Source of the DNA: Ruegeria aquimaris
Lineage (GTDB): Bacteria; Pseudomonadota; Alphaproteobacteria; Rhodobacterales; Rhodobacteraceae
Reading direction: 5' to 3'
Assembly (NCBI RefSeq): GCF_025751555.1
Contig: NZ_JAOWLB010000006.1
Span: forward strand, 182,282 to 246,281
DNA length: 64,000 nt
The notes beneath the pieces were generated by a model. That model was given only the letters and a program-made list of their open reading frames with translations, was not told the origin of the DNA and searched no databases. Position 1 is the stretch's first letter; each line of letters opens with the position of its first letter. The translations under genes and the position numbers were made by a program. This document shows, in pieces, positions 1-8,400 of this stretch.

Positions 1-857
1 AAGAGGATGATCGCCTCTTGCCGGGTGGTTTCCAGCACCTCGAGGATCTCTCCTACCTTGTCATCCAGATAGGAGATATTGGCGAAATAGGCGCGGCGTG
101 ACTTGCGGATGTCGTCCTCGGTGATGTCGAAATTGCGCCAGTCATTGGCGTCGAAGATGCGCTTGGCATGCGGGTCGTGGTTGTCGTAGCCCAGATCGCC
201 CACCTCTGGCAGCAGGTGTTCGCAATCCTCGTAGAGGTCCCAATATTTGCGCCGCGCCACATAGGGGTCATGCGGATGGGTGAACGAGACGGTGACACAC
301 CAGGGACGGCCATCCTTGCCGCGCGCCAGATCGTAGAGCTTGGCCTTGGCGTGATGAGCGACCTCGTCGTCATATTCCATCTGGTTGGTGATCTCGGCCA
401 CGCCCGCGCCGGTGACCGAGCCCATGTTGTGATACCACCAGTCGATGCGCTCGCCCGGTTTGCGATAATCGGGCGTCCAGCCGAAATCGGCCGGGTAGAT
501 ATCGGTGGTCAACCGCTCCTCGAACCCGTGTAGCTGGTCGGGGCCGACAAAATGCATCTTGCCCGACAGGCAGGTGTAATAGCCCGCGCGGCGCAGGTGA
601 TGGGCATAGGTCGGGATATCGCTGCGGAACTCGGCGGCGTTGTCATAGACCCCGGTGCGCGACGGCAACTGGCCGGACATGAAGCTGGCCCGCCCCGGCG
701 CGCAGAGCGGCGAGGCGGTATAGGCATTGGCGAAACGGGTCGAGCGCGCCGCGAGCTGTTTCAGATTTGGCGCATGCAGCCAGTCGGCGGGACCGTCGGG
801 AAAGAGGGTGCCGTTGAGCTGATCCACCATCAGGATCAGAATATTGGGTTGGGTCAT
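1..857 (-). CDS. betC: Choline-sulfatase, C-terminus beyond window edge
   Basis: Hydrolyses choline-O-sulfate to choline and sulfate, feeding choline to glycine betaine synthesis. About 285 N-terminal residues are in the window. The sulfatase active-site motif CAPGR starts at Cys52, the residue expected to be converted to formylglycine, and Asp12 of the MVDQ motif fits the metal site. The stretch YYTCLSGKMHFVGPDQLHGF is characteristic of BetC rather than other sulfatases. The ATG at 857 overlaps the betI stop as ATGA, so the two genes are translationally coupled and read leftwards. The 3' end, and any betB/betA genes, lie outside the window. Family assignment is very secure. Confidence 0.93.
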   Translation of the reverse strand, partial: MTQPNILILMVDQLNGTLFPDGPADWLHAPNLKQLAARSTRFANAYTASPLCAPGRASFMSGQLPSRTGVYDNAAEFRSDIPTYAHHLRRAGYYTCLSGKMHFVGPDQLHGFEERLTTDIYPADFGWTPDYRKPGERIDWWYHNMGSVTGAGVAEITNQMEYDDEVAHHAKAKLYDLARGKDGRPWCVTVSFTHPHDPYVARRKYWDLYEDCEHLLPEVGDLGYDNHDPHAKRIFDANDWRNFDITEDDIRKSRRAYFANISYLDDKVGEILEVLETTRQEAIIL

Positions 858-1426
858 TTACCGGCCTCTATCAGGGTGTCGAGCACGCGCAGCGCGTGGG
901 TACAGGCGATCTCGGGCGCTTCGGGCGCATCCAGAGCAGCGTGAATATAGAGCCCGTCGATCAGCGCGCGCATGTCGCGGGCGACATCCAGAGGGTTGGC
1001 AACGACCGGGCGCAATGCATGGACAAGGTTCGAATAGAGCCTGGCCTGGTAGATGCGCCAGAGCCGCAGTGCATCGGCATTGGTCTGCGACAGCATGTAG
1101 AAGGTCATCCAGGCGGCGATCACGTCGGGCGTGAAACAGGAATGGGCAAAGCAGGCCCGCACGATGGCATGCGGGCGCCGGTCGGTCGGGCAGTTCCGCA
1201 ACTCGTCACGCGCCTCGCCGCCGAATTCCGTCAGGATATGACGCATGGCGGCGAGAAAGATCTGGTCCTTGCCGCCGAAATAGTGATGCGCCAGGGCGCT
1301 GGATATCCCCGCCCGCTTGGCGATCTGGCTGACGGTCACGTCGAGGCTTTTCTGGACGCCAAGCTCGGCGATCGTCGCCTTGACGATGGCGTCGCGCCGG
1401 ATCGGCTCCATTCCGGTTTTCGGCAT
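854..1426 (-). CDS. betI: TetR-family repressor BetI
   Basis: A 190-residue TetR-type regulator, the normal length for BetI, which represses betaine synthesis genes in response to choline. The N-terminal helix-turn-helix covers roughly residues 25-50 (SQIAKRAGISSALAHHYFGG), followed by an all-helical ligand domain. It is the first gene of a leftward betI-betC unit; its stop overlaps the betC start by four bases. An inverted repeat resembling a BetI operator lies 45-70 bases upstream (1471-1496), consistent with autoregulation. Confidence 0.9.
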   Translation of the reverse strand: MPKTGMEPIRRDAIVKATIAELGVQKSLDVTVSQIAKRAGISSALAHHYFGGKDQIFLAAMRHILTEFGGEARDELRNCPTDRRPHAIVRACFAHSCFTPDVIAAWMTFYMLSQTNADALRLWRIYQARLYSNLVHALRPVVANPLDVARDMRALIDGLYIHAALDAPEAPEIACTHALRVLDTLIEAGK

Positions 1427-1470
1427 GCGCCCTCCCTTGCCCCACGACCGCTATTGGGAGGAAGGCTAGG

Positions 1471-1496
1471 TTTATTATATTGATCCGTCAATCAAT
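1471..1496 (-). promoter_or_regulatory. Putative BetI operator
   Basis: On the minus strand this reads ATTGATTGACGGATCAATAT, followed by an A/T tail. The arms ATTGAT (1479-1484) and ATCAAT (1491-1496) form a perfect inverted repeat with a 6-base spacer. This resembles the published enterobacterial BetI box (ATTGAACGTTCAAT type), recalled from memory rather than searched. Its place just upstream of betI fits autorepression. Confidence 0.6.
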
Positions 1497-1509
1497 GAAG
1501 GGCCACGTT

Positions 1510-1542
1510 CCGCGCCGCCCGATCATGATGCGGACGGCGCGG
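1510..1542. terminator. Hairpin downstream of the dehydrogenase gene
   Basis: CCGCGCCG (1510-1517) pairs perfectly with CGGCGCGG (1535-1542) across a 17-base loop. It lies just past the stop of the leftward gene ending at 1562. There is no U-tract, so this is a possible stem-stabilised 3' end rather than a classical terminator. Confidence 0.35.
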
Positions 1543-1561
1543 CCTTGTCCGGGTGCCGCCG

Positions 1562-2527
1562 TTACTCGGCGGCGCGCAATTCGGCGCCTTGCGGCACGAC
1601 CTCGTATCCGGGCTCTTCGGGCTCGTCATCGACCATCTCGGCCGGGAAGCCGGGGGCCAGGATCGACAGGCCGGTCGCCTCTTCGAGGCGGCGGATGATA
1701 TCGTCGGACTGGGCGCGGTCGCCATAGCGGCGGATGCCGTCATTGAAGATCTCGATCATCAGCGGCGAAATTTCCAGCGGCACGCCGGCGCGGTCGGCGA
1801 TGGTCTGGAACAGGCCGATATCCTTTTTCACCAGATCCATGGTGAAGTTGATGTCGCGGCTGCCGTTCAGGATCACCTGGCTTTCGGTTTCATGCACGAA
1901 GGAGGTGCCGGAACTGATCTTGATCGCCTCGTAAGTGGTGTTCATGTCCATCCCGGCGGCCTTCATCGTCACCAGCGCCTCGCAACAGGTCAGCAGGTTG
2001 GCGGTGGCGAGATAGTTGGTCATCACCTTGAGCACCGAGGCGGAGCCGAGCGGGCCGGTGTGCAGGATGCGGCGGCCCATGATGGTGAGGAACGGCAGGA
2101 TGCGTTCAAAGGTGGCGCGGTCGCAGCCCGCAAAGATCGAGATATTGCCGGTATCGGCCCGGTGGCATCCCCCCGAAACCGGGCAGTCGACGGCGGCGCC
2201 GCCGCGCGCGATCACATGCGCACCGAGGCGCTTTACCTCGGCCTCGTCCGTGGTCGACATTTCGAGCCAGATCTTGCCCTCTTTTACCTCGGGCAGCATT
2301 TCGTTCATGACCGAGGCGCTGGCGGCGGGCGATGGCAGGCAGGTGATCACGGCGTCACAGTCGCGCATCATCTGTGCCGGGCCTGCGGCCGCCTTGGCAC
2401 CGCGCGACACAAAACCTGCGACCAGATCGGGATTGAGGTCGTGCACCGTCAGATCGACACCATTGCGCAGGAGCGAGCCCGAGAGCTTGCCGCCCACATT
2501 GCCCAATCCGATGAACCCTACTTTCAT
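1562..2527 (-). CDS. 3-hydroxyisobutyrate dehydrogenase family oxidoreductase
   Basis: A 321-residue NAD(P)-dependent beta-hydroxyacid dehydrogenase. The N-terminal Rossmann motif GFIGLGNVGG is at residues 4-13, the substrate-binding DCPVSGG at 114-120, and the catalytic lysine motif GSASVLKVMTNYL places Lys167. The family acts on 3-hydroxyisobutyrate, tartronate semialdehyde, threonate and sulfonate-derived substrates; the sequence alone does not say which. About 25 acidic and proline-containing residues extend past the usual C-terminus (family about 290-300 aa). It is divergent from a LysR regulator, which probably controls it. Confidence 0.8.
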   Translation of the reverse strand: MKVGFIGLGNVGGKLSGSLLRNGVDLTVHDLNPDLVAGFVSRGAKAAAGPAQMMRDCDAVITCLPSPAASASVMNEMLPEVKEGKIWLEMSTTDEAEVKRLGAHVIARGGAAVDCPVSGGCHRADTGNISIFAGCDRATFERILPFLTIMGRRILHTGPLGSASVLKVMTNYLATANLLTCCEALVTMKAAGMDMNTTYEAIKISSGTSFVHETESQVILNGSRDINFTMDLVKKDIGLFQTIADRAGVPLEISPLMIEIFNDGIRRYGDRAQSDDIIRRLEEATGLSILAPGFPAEMVDDEPEEPGYEVVPQGAELRAAE

Positions 2528-2668
2528 ATTATCCTCCCAGCGGGGAACACCCCGGATGATTTGTTTCGGGCGCAGTATCGGCTCGGGTATTCACAAAGAG
2601 AAACGAATAAAAATATCAAATATACCTATAATTTTTTTGTGATAAATGGCCTGAAGCCAGGCGCGTGC

Positions 2669-2688
2669 AAAATTCTGAACAGAATTTT
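2669..2688. promoter_or_regulatory. Perfect palindrome, candidate operator 1
   Basis: AAAATTCTG and CAGAATTTT form perfect 9-base arms around AA. It lies in the AT-rich 220-base gap between two divergent genes (2528-2747), 60-80 bases upstream of the LysR start. Confidence 0.5.
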
Positions 2689-2691
2689 GGT

Positions 2692-2714
2692 CCAGAAAAT
2701 TTGTAATTTTCTGG
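2692..2714. promoter_or_regulatory. Perfect palindrome, candidate operator 2
   Basis: CCAGAAAATT and AATTTTCTGG form perfect 10-base arms around TGT. It starts four bases after the previous palindrome and shares its CAGAA/TTCTG half-sites. Two adjacent related palindromes fit paired binding sites of a LysR dimer-of-dimers; a transcript hairpin is the alternative. Confidence 0.5.
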
Positions 2715-2747
2715 GCGGCGCGCGAGGGGGCGCTGGAGGGACGAAAG

Positions 2748-3632
2748 ATGGACAGGCTACCAAACCCGACCTGGTTGCGGACGTTCGAGGCCGCCGCCAG
2801 ACATCTGAACTTCACCGAAGCCGCGCGAGAGCTTGGATTGACCCAGACCGCCGTTTCGCTGCATATCCGCTCGCTCGAAGCCGATCTGGGCGAGCGGCTG
2901 TTCACCCGCTCGGCCCGGCGTCTGGCGTTGACGGAACTGGGACGGTCCTATGCGCTGACGGTGCGCCGGGCACTGGCCGATATTGCCCTCTCGACAAACA
3001 GCCTGTTCGGACCAGCGACCCGCCAGACCCTGCGCATTCGCGCGCCGATCTCGACCGCGACCTACTGGATTGCCACGGAACTGCCCGCGTTTGCGGCGGC
3101 CTATCCGGATATCCCGGCGCGGCTGGTGTCGAACATCTGGGGCGACGGACCGGAAAACGAGGATGTCGACCTGGATATCCGCCTGGGTCACGGCGACTGG
3201 CCCGGCTTGTTGGCCGAAAAGCTGTGCGACGAGACCATCGTGCCGATTGGCCGTGCGGATGGTCCGCCGCTGTCGCCCGAGGCGCTGCGCGCCGCGCCGC
3301 AGATCCATATCCTGGGCTACGAGGACAACTGGGCGCGCTGGTTCGAGGCGCAGGGGCTGCCGCCCGCAGAGCGGACGGCGCTGTTTTCGGTTGATACCAC
3401 CGTCTCGGCCATTCAACTGGTGCTGGCCGGGGCGGGCCATGCCACCATCCTGACCCGCTTTGCCCGCAATGCCATCGCGCAGGGCATGCCCTTGCGCCTG
3501 GCGGGCGAACCGATTCCTTTTTCCCAGTCGCATTACCTGATCCGGCCGCCAGGGGCGGCCGCCTCGCCAGCCCGGGCGCAGCTCTTTCTGTCTTGGTTGC
3601 GGAGGCGGGTCGGAGCGGATGCCGCTGGATGA
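2748..3632 (+). CDS. LysR-family transcriptional regulator (GcvA-like)
   Basis: A 294-residue LysR regulator. The winged helix-turn-helix spans about residues 20-50 (LNFTEAARELGLTQTAVSLH), followed by RSLEADLGERLFTR typical of the GcvA/AmpR branch. A periplasmic-binding-like effector domain occupies about 90-290. The ATG at 2748 has a GGAGGGA-type ribosome site just upstream. It is divergent from the HIBADH-family gene and separated from it by two perfect palindromes, so it probably regulates that gene and itself. The effector is unknown. Confidence 0.85.
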   Translation: MDRLPNPTWLRTFEAAARHLNFTEAARELGLTQTAVSLHIRSLEADLGERLFTRSARRLALTELGRSYALTVRRALADIALSTNSLFGPATRQTLRIRAPISTATYWIATELPAFAAAYPDIPARLVSNIWGDGPENEDVDLDIRLGHGDWPGLLAEKLCDETIVPIGRADGPPLSPEALRAAPQIHILGYEDNWARWFEAQGLPPAERTALFSVDTTVSAIQLVLAGAGHATILTRFARNAIAQGMPLRLAGEPIPFSQSHYLIRPPGAAASPARAQLFLSWLRRRVGADAAG

Positions 3633-3714
3633 TCCCCAGCGGTCGCTTTTCTGCAAAGCCCCGTGTCCCCCGGTCCGGCGTGCTTGACAAGTCCCCCGCG
3701 CTTGCCGCATGTGC

Positions 3715-3912
3715 CTGCTGTTGGTGTCCGGGAAACCGGATGAAAAGGGAATGTGCCAGCGGACCGGCGAAAGGCCGGGCGTCAAGCGCAGCCGCCCCCG
3801 CGACCGTGACCGGAGAGGGTGCCCAAGCCACTGGCCGATTGGCCGGGAAGGCGGGACGCCCGACAGGGCAAGACCCTGACATCCGCAAGCCGGGAGACCT
3901 GCCAACACCCGA
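3715..3912 (+). promoter_or_regulatory. Cobalamin riboswitch upstream of the cob operon
   Basis: Conserved adenosylcobalamin-aptamer blocks occur in order: GATGAAAAGGGAA (about 3739-3751), AGCCGCCCCCGCGACCGTGA (3789-3808), and the B12 box CGCAAGCCGGGAGACCTGCC (3884-3903). A P1-like helix GGTGT (3723-3727) with ACACC (3905-3909) closes the element. It lies in the leader of the DUF1636-cobWNGHIJ genes, so binding of coenzyme B12 should shut this operon off. Confidence 0.95.
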
Positions 3913-3974
3913 AGACAAGACCGGACGGGGTGTTCCGGTGTCGGGTCCATGTCCGAGAGCGTGGCCCGCGCAAG

Positions 3975-4003
3975 CCCCGTCCCCCGCACCAGACGAGGGG
4001 GGG
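3975..4003 (+). promoter_or_regulatory. Ribosome-site sequestering hairpin of the riboswitch
   Basis: A C-rich segment (3975-3985, CCCCGTCCCCC) can pair with the G-rich segment at 3994-4003 that supplies the Shine-Dalgarno sequence of the first cob gene (ATG at 4012). With no T-tract terminator visible, this suggests that the riboswitch acts on translation initiation. Confidence 0.5.
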
Positions 4004-4011
4004 TGAGAGAC

Positions 4012-4386
4012 ATGACCGAAGCTGCACCAGTCGAACTGCTGGTCTGCACCACATGCCGCCGCGGAGTGCAGGTCGAGGACGATGCCCAGCGCCCCGGTGC
4101 CCTGTTGCATCGCGCGCTGAGCGCCGCCGAACTGCCCGAAGGGGTCACCGTGAGGCCGGTAGAATGCCTGTCCAATTGCGATCAGGGTTGCTCGATCGTG
4201 TTGCGCGGCGGACCGACGCGCTGGACCTTTGTCTATGAGAACCTCGATGAGTCCAACGATGTTGCCACCATCGTCGAGGGTGTCACCAAATATCACGCCA
4301 CCGCCGACGGGCTGGTCCCCTGGCGCGAGCGTCCCCCCCATTTCCGCAAGAACTGCGCCGCGCGCATCCCCCCGATCGGAGCCTGA
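4012..4386 (+). CDS. DUF1636 metal-binding protein, first gene of cob operon
   Basis: A 124-residue protein of the DUF1636 family, small Cys-rich proteins resembling thioredoxin-like [2Fe-2S] ferredoxins and commonly found next to cobW. Cys pairs are visible as VCTTC near residue 13 and ECLSNCDQGC near residue 50. The start at 4012 is chosen because it follows a strong GGGGGTGAG site; an in-frame ATG at 3949 would put 21 unrelated residues in front. It is first after the riboswitch and four bases before cobW, so it probably handles cobalt or serves electron transfer in corrin synthesis. The exact role is unproven. Confidence 0.8.
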   Translation: MTEAAPVELLVCTTCRRGVQVEDDAQRPGALLHRALSAAELPEGVTVRPVECLSNCDQGCSIVLRGGPTRWTFVYENLDESNDVATIVEGVTKYHATADGLVPWRERPPHFRKNCAARIPPIGA

Positions 4387-4389
4387 GCC

Positions 4390-5445
4390 ATGAGCACCCT
4401 TGAAAAACTTCCCGTTACCGTGATCACCGGCTTTCTCGGCGCGGGCAAGACCACGCTGATCCGCCACCTGATGCAGAACCCGCAAGGCAAGCGGCTGGCC
4501 GTGGTGGTCAACGAGTTTGGCGATGTGGGCGTCGATGGCGAGATCCTGAAAAGCTGCGCAATCCCGGAATGCCCGGCGGAAAACATCATGGAACTGGCCA
4601 ACGGCTGCATCTGCTGCACCGTGGCCGATGATTTCATTCCCACCATCGAGGCGCTGATGGCGTTGGAGCCGCGACCCGATCACATCCTGATCGAGACCTC
4701 GGGCCTGGCGCTGCCGAAGCCGCTGCTCAAGGCGTTCGACTGGCCCGATATCCGCTCGAAAATCACCGTGGACGGTGTGATCGCACTGGCCGATGCCGAG
4801 GCGGTGGCGGCGGGCCGCTTCGCGCCCAATGTGGCGGCGGTGGATGCCCAGCGCCTGGCGGATGACTCGATCGACCATGAAACGCCTCTGTCCGAGGTGT
4901 TCGAGGATCAGATCAGCTGCGCTGACATCATCCTGCTGACCAAGCCGGATCTGGCAGGCCCCGAGGGCGTGGCCCGCGCGCGCGAGGTGATCGCCGCCGA
5001 GGCCCCCCGCCCGCTGCCGGTGGTCGAGGTGGCCGAGGGTGCCGTGGATGTTCGGGTGATCCTGGGCCTTGGCGCTGCCGCCGAGGACGACATGGACGCC
5101 CGCCCCAGCCATCACGACGGCCATGACGATCACGAGCATGACGATTTCGAAAGCATCGTGGTGGAACTGCCCGAGCAAACCGACCCGGCAGAGCTGGTTG
5201 CGCGGATAGAGCGGCTGGCCAACGAGTTGAACATCCTGCGCGTCAAGGGCTATGCCGCCGTAGCGGGCAAGCCCATGCGCCTGCTGGTACAAGCCGTGGG
5301 CGCACGGGTGCGCCACCAGTATGACCGCCCGTGGCAACCCGGAGAGGAGCGCCGCTCGCGCATGGTGGTGATCGCCGAACATCACGACATCGACGAGGCC
5401 GCGATCCGCTCGATACTGACCGGTATCGAAGAGCCTGCGGAGTAA
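4390..5445 (+). CDS. cobW: CobW GTPase, cobalt chaperone for corrin synthesis
   Basis: A 351-residue COG0523 G3E GTPase. The P-loop GFLGAGKTT is at residues 14-22 and the CxCC metal site (NGCICC) has Cys73, Cys75 and Cys76. A His/Asp-rich metal-binding stretch lies around residues 234-247 (HHDGHDDHEHDD), and the CobW C-terminal domain covers about 250-345. CobW delivers Co2+ for CobNST-dependent insertion. It lies between DUF1636 and cobN in the riboswitch-controlled operon, which supports a cobalt rather than zinc role. Confidence 0.93.
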   Translation: MSTLEKLPVTVITGFLGAGKTTLIRHLMQNPQGKRLAVVVNEFGDVGVDGEILKSCAIPECPAENIMELANGCICCTVADDFIPTIEALMALEPRPDHILIETSGLALPKPLLKAFDWPDIRSKITVDGVIALADAEAVAAGRFAPNVAAVDAQRLADDSIDHETPLSEVFEDQISCADIILLTKPDLAGPEGVARAREVIAAEAPRPLPVVEVAEGAVDVRVILGLGAAAEDDMDARPSHHDGHDDHEHDDFESIVVELPEQTDPAELVARIERLANELNILRVKGYAAVAGKPMRLLVQAVGARVRHQYDRPWQPGEERRSRMVVIAEHHDIDEAAIRSILTGIEEPAE

Positions 5446-5454
5446 GCACGCGCC

Positions 5455-8400
5455 ATGCATGTCGTTTTCCGCGAAAGCCACGGGCTGGAAGAGACCGAGA
5501 CCCCGACCGACCTGGGCCAGAGCCCGGCGGATCTGGTGGTGCTGTCGTTCTCGGACAGCGACCTGGGGGCTTTTGCGGCGGGCTGGCATCGCGGCGGCGG
5601 GACGGTGGGCAGAATGCCCAACCTACGCCTGGCCAACCTGACGGCGCTGAAACATCCGCTGTCCGTCGATACCTATGTGGAAAACACCCTGTCAGGGGCC
5701 AAGGGCATTCTGATCCGGCTGATCGGCGGAGTGCCCTATTGGGCCTATGGGCTGCAACAGGTGCTGGCGCTGGCGCAGGAAAAGGGGTTGGCGCTGGCGG
5801 TTCTGCCGGCGGACGGGCGCGAGGATACGCGCCTTGACGCCTATTCCACCCTGCCCGTGTCCACCCTGCGGCGGCTACAACATCTGTGCGACACCGGCGG
5901 CGAGGTGGCGGCGCAGGCAGCGCTGGCGCAGATGGCGCTGGCGACCGGGCTTTATGCCGGGCCGGTGGTCGGGTCAAAGATACTACCCGAATGCGGGTTC
6001 TGGTGCCCCGAGCGCGGCGTGATCGCCCCCGAGACCGTGTTCGAGGGCGACGCCCCGCGCATTCTGGTGACCTTTTACCGGGCCTACCTGTCTTCGGCCG
6101 ACACCGCCTCGATCGCGGCGCTGATCCGCGCCTTTCGCGCGCGTGGGTTTCAGACAATGGGCATGTTCGCGCCCTCGCTGAAGGCGCCCGCCGCTGCCGA
6201 CTGGATCGCCGGACAGATGCCGGGGCTGGCCCCGGCGGCCATCGTCAATGCCACCTCGTTTTCCGGCAAGGGCGCAAATGGCGCCTCTCCGCTCGACACT
6301 GCTGGCGTACCGGTGTTCCAGGTGGCGCTGGCCACCTCGCGCCGCAAGGCCTGGGCCGAGGCCGAGCGCGGCCTGTCGCCCGCCGATCTGGCCATGCATG
6401 TGGTGCTGCCCGAGGTCGACGGGCGCATCGACGCCGGCCTGATCTCGTTCAAGGAGCCGGGCAAACGCGACCCGGAGTTGGAATACTCCCGCTTCGCGCA
6501 CCGGCCCGAACCTGACCGGATCGAGGCGGTGGTGAACCGGGTGGCGGGCTGGCTGCGGCTGGCCGCAAAACCCGCTGCCGAGCGGGTGCTGGCACTGGTA
6601 CTGTCCACCTATCCCGGCAAGGATTGGCAGATGGCCCATGCGGTGGGCCTGGACGCGCTGGCCTCGGCCGAGGCGATCCTGAGCGATTTGCAGAATGAAG
6701 GGTACGGAATCTCATCTGGACAGCCGATTGCAGAAGACCTGCAAACTGTGTCCATTTCGTGGCCAATCACCGAATATCGCAAAGCTTTGGACAGCATTCC
6801 GCCACAATTGCGCCAGGATTTGCAAAGCAATTGGGGTGATCCGGAGTCCGACCCAGCATTTTCGCAAGGCGAATTGCAGTTTCGCGCCATCCGGCGTGGC
6901 AAGGCGCTGGTGGCCCTGCAACCGGAACGGGGCACGCCCGAGGCGCGCGATGATGATTATCACGACCTCTCGCGCACCCCGCGCCACGGCTATGTCGCCT
7001 TTTATCTCTGGCTGCGGCACACACTCGGCGCCGATGCCCTGATCCATATCGGTGCCCATGGCACGTTGGAATGGCTGCCCGGCAAGGCGGTGGCGCTGTC
7101 GGGGCAATGCTGGCCCGAGGTTCTGATCGGCGACCTTCCGGTGATCTATCCCTTCATCGTCAACGATCCGGGCGAGGCCGCACAGGCCAAGCGCCGCATC
7201 GGCGCGGTGACGCTGGGCCATATTCCTCCTGCCCTGCGCTCCAGCGGCACGCCGGACCGGATGCTGCGTCTCGAGGCGCTGCTTGACGAGTTTTCCAATG
7301 CCGACGGGCTGGACCCCAAGCGCCGCGACCGCTTGCAGGGCGATATCCGGGCCGAGGCGCAGGCGCTGGGGCTGGAGGACGATCTCGGCCTCGACCGCGC
7401 CACCTCGACCGCCGAGGCGATCACCCGCATCGACCGCTTTGTCTGCGACGTGAAGGAAAGCCAGTATGGCGACGGGCTGCATGTCTATGGTCGTGTGCCC
7501 GAGGTCAGCGGCCCGTTCGATCCCACCCCTTCGGCGCAGGGCGAGGCACGGGCGCTGATCGACGCGCTGGCGGGCAAGCGGATCGCGGCGGGGCCGTCCG
7601 GGTCGCCCTACCGTGGGCGGACCGACGTGCTGCCGACCGGGCGCAACCTTTATACCACCGATCCCCGCTCGGTCCCCACCCGCGCGGCCTATGCCCAAGG
7701 CGTGAAGCTGGCCGAGGAACTGGTGCGCCGGCATTTGCAAGAAGAAGGCGATTACCCCAAGGGGCTGATTGTCGATCTCTGGGGCTCGGCCACGATGCGC
7801 ACGGCGGGCGAGGAATTCGCCATGGCGCTGCATCTGTTGGGCGTGAAACCGGTGTGGGATCAGGGCTCGGAACGGGTTTCTGGCATCGAGGTGCTGCCGA
7901 TCACCGAGCTGGACCGGCCGCGCCTCGATGTGACCTTGCGCGTTTCGGGCCTGTTCCGCGACGTGTTCCCGACGCTTTCGGCGCTGTTCGGGCAAGCCGT
8001 GCGTGCGCTTTGCGCGCGTGACGAGGCGCCCGATTGGAACCCCTATGCCGGACACGCGCCCGCCGCGCGGGTCTATGGCCCGGCGCCGGGCAGCTACGGC
8101 CTTGGCATGGGGCACCTGCCCGAGACCTATACGGACGAGGCCCGCCAACAGGCGGGAGAGGCCTGGCTGGCGGCGAGTTCCTTTGCGCTCGAGGGCGAGA
8201 ACATCGCCCGCGACGCTGAAGGCATCCGCGACCGCGTCGCCAAGGCCGACGGGTTTGTGCATTTGCAGGATCTGGCCGAAACCGATCTGCTGCTGGCCGC
8301 CGATTATGCCACGCATGAGGCAGGCTTTGCCGCCGCCAAACGGGTGACCGGGGGCACCGCGCAGCTTTATCACCTGGACAACACCAATCCCGAAACGCCG

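Noticed and set aside
1553..3394. 613-codon open frame on the plus strand
   Set aside because: Antisense shadow of the dehydrogenase gene and out-of-frame in the LysR gene; composition is typical of high-GC shadow frames and shows no domain.
2902..5589. 895-codon open frame on the minus strand across the riboswitch
   Set aside because: Runs antisense through LysR, the cobalamin riboswitch and cobW; no recognisable motif, and the riboswitch and opposite genes are certain.
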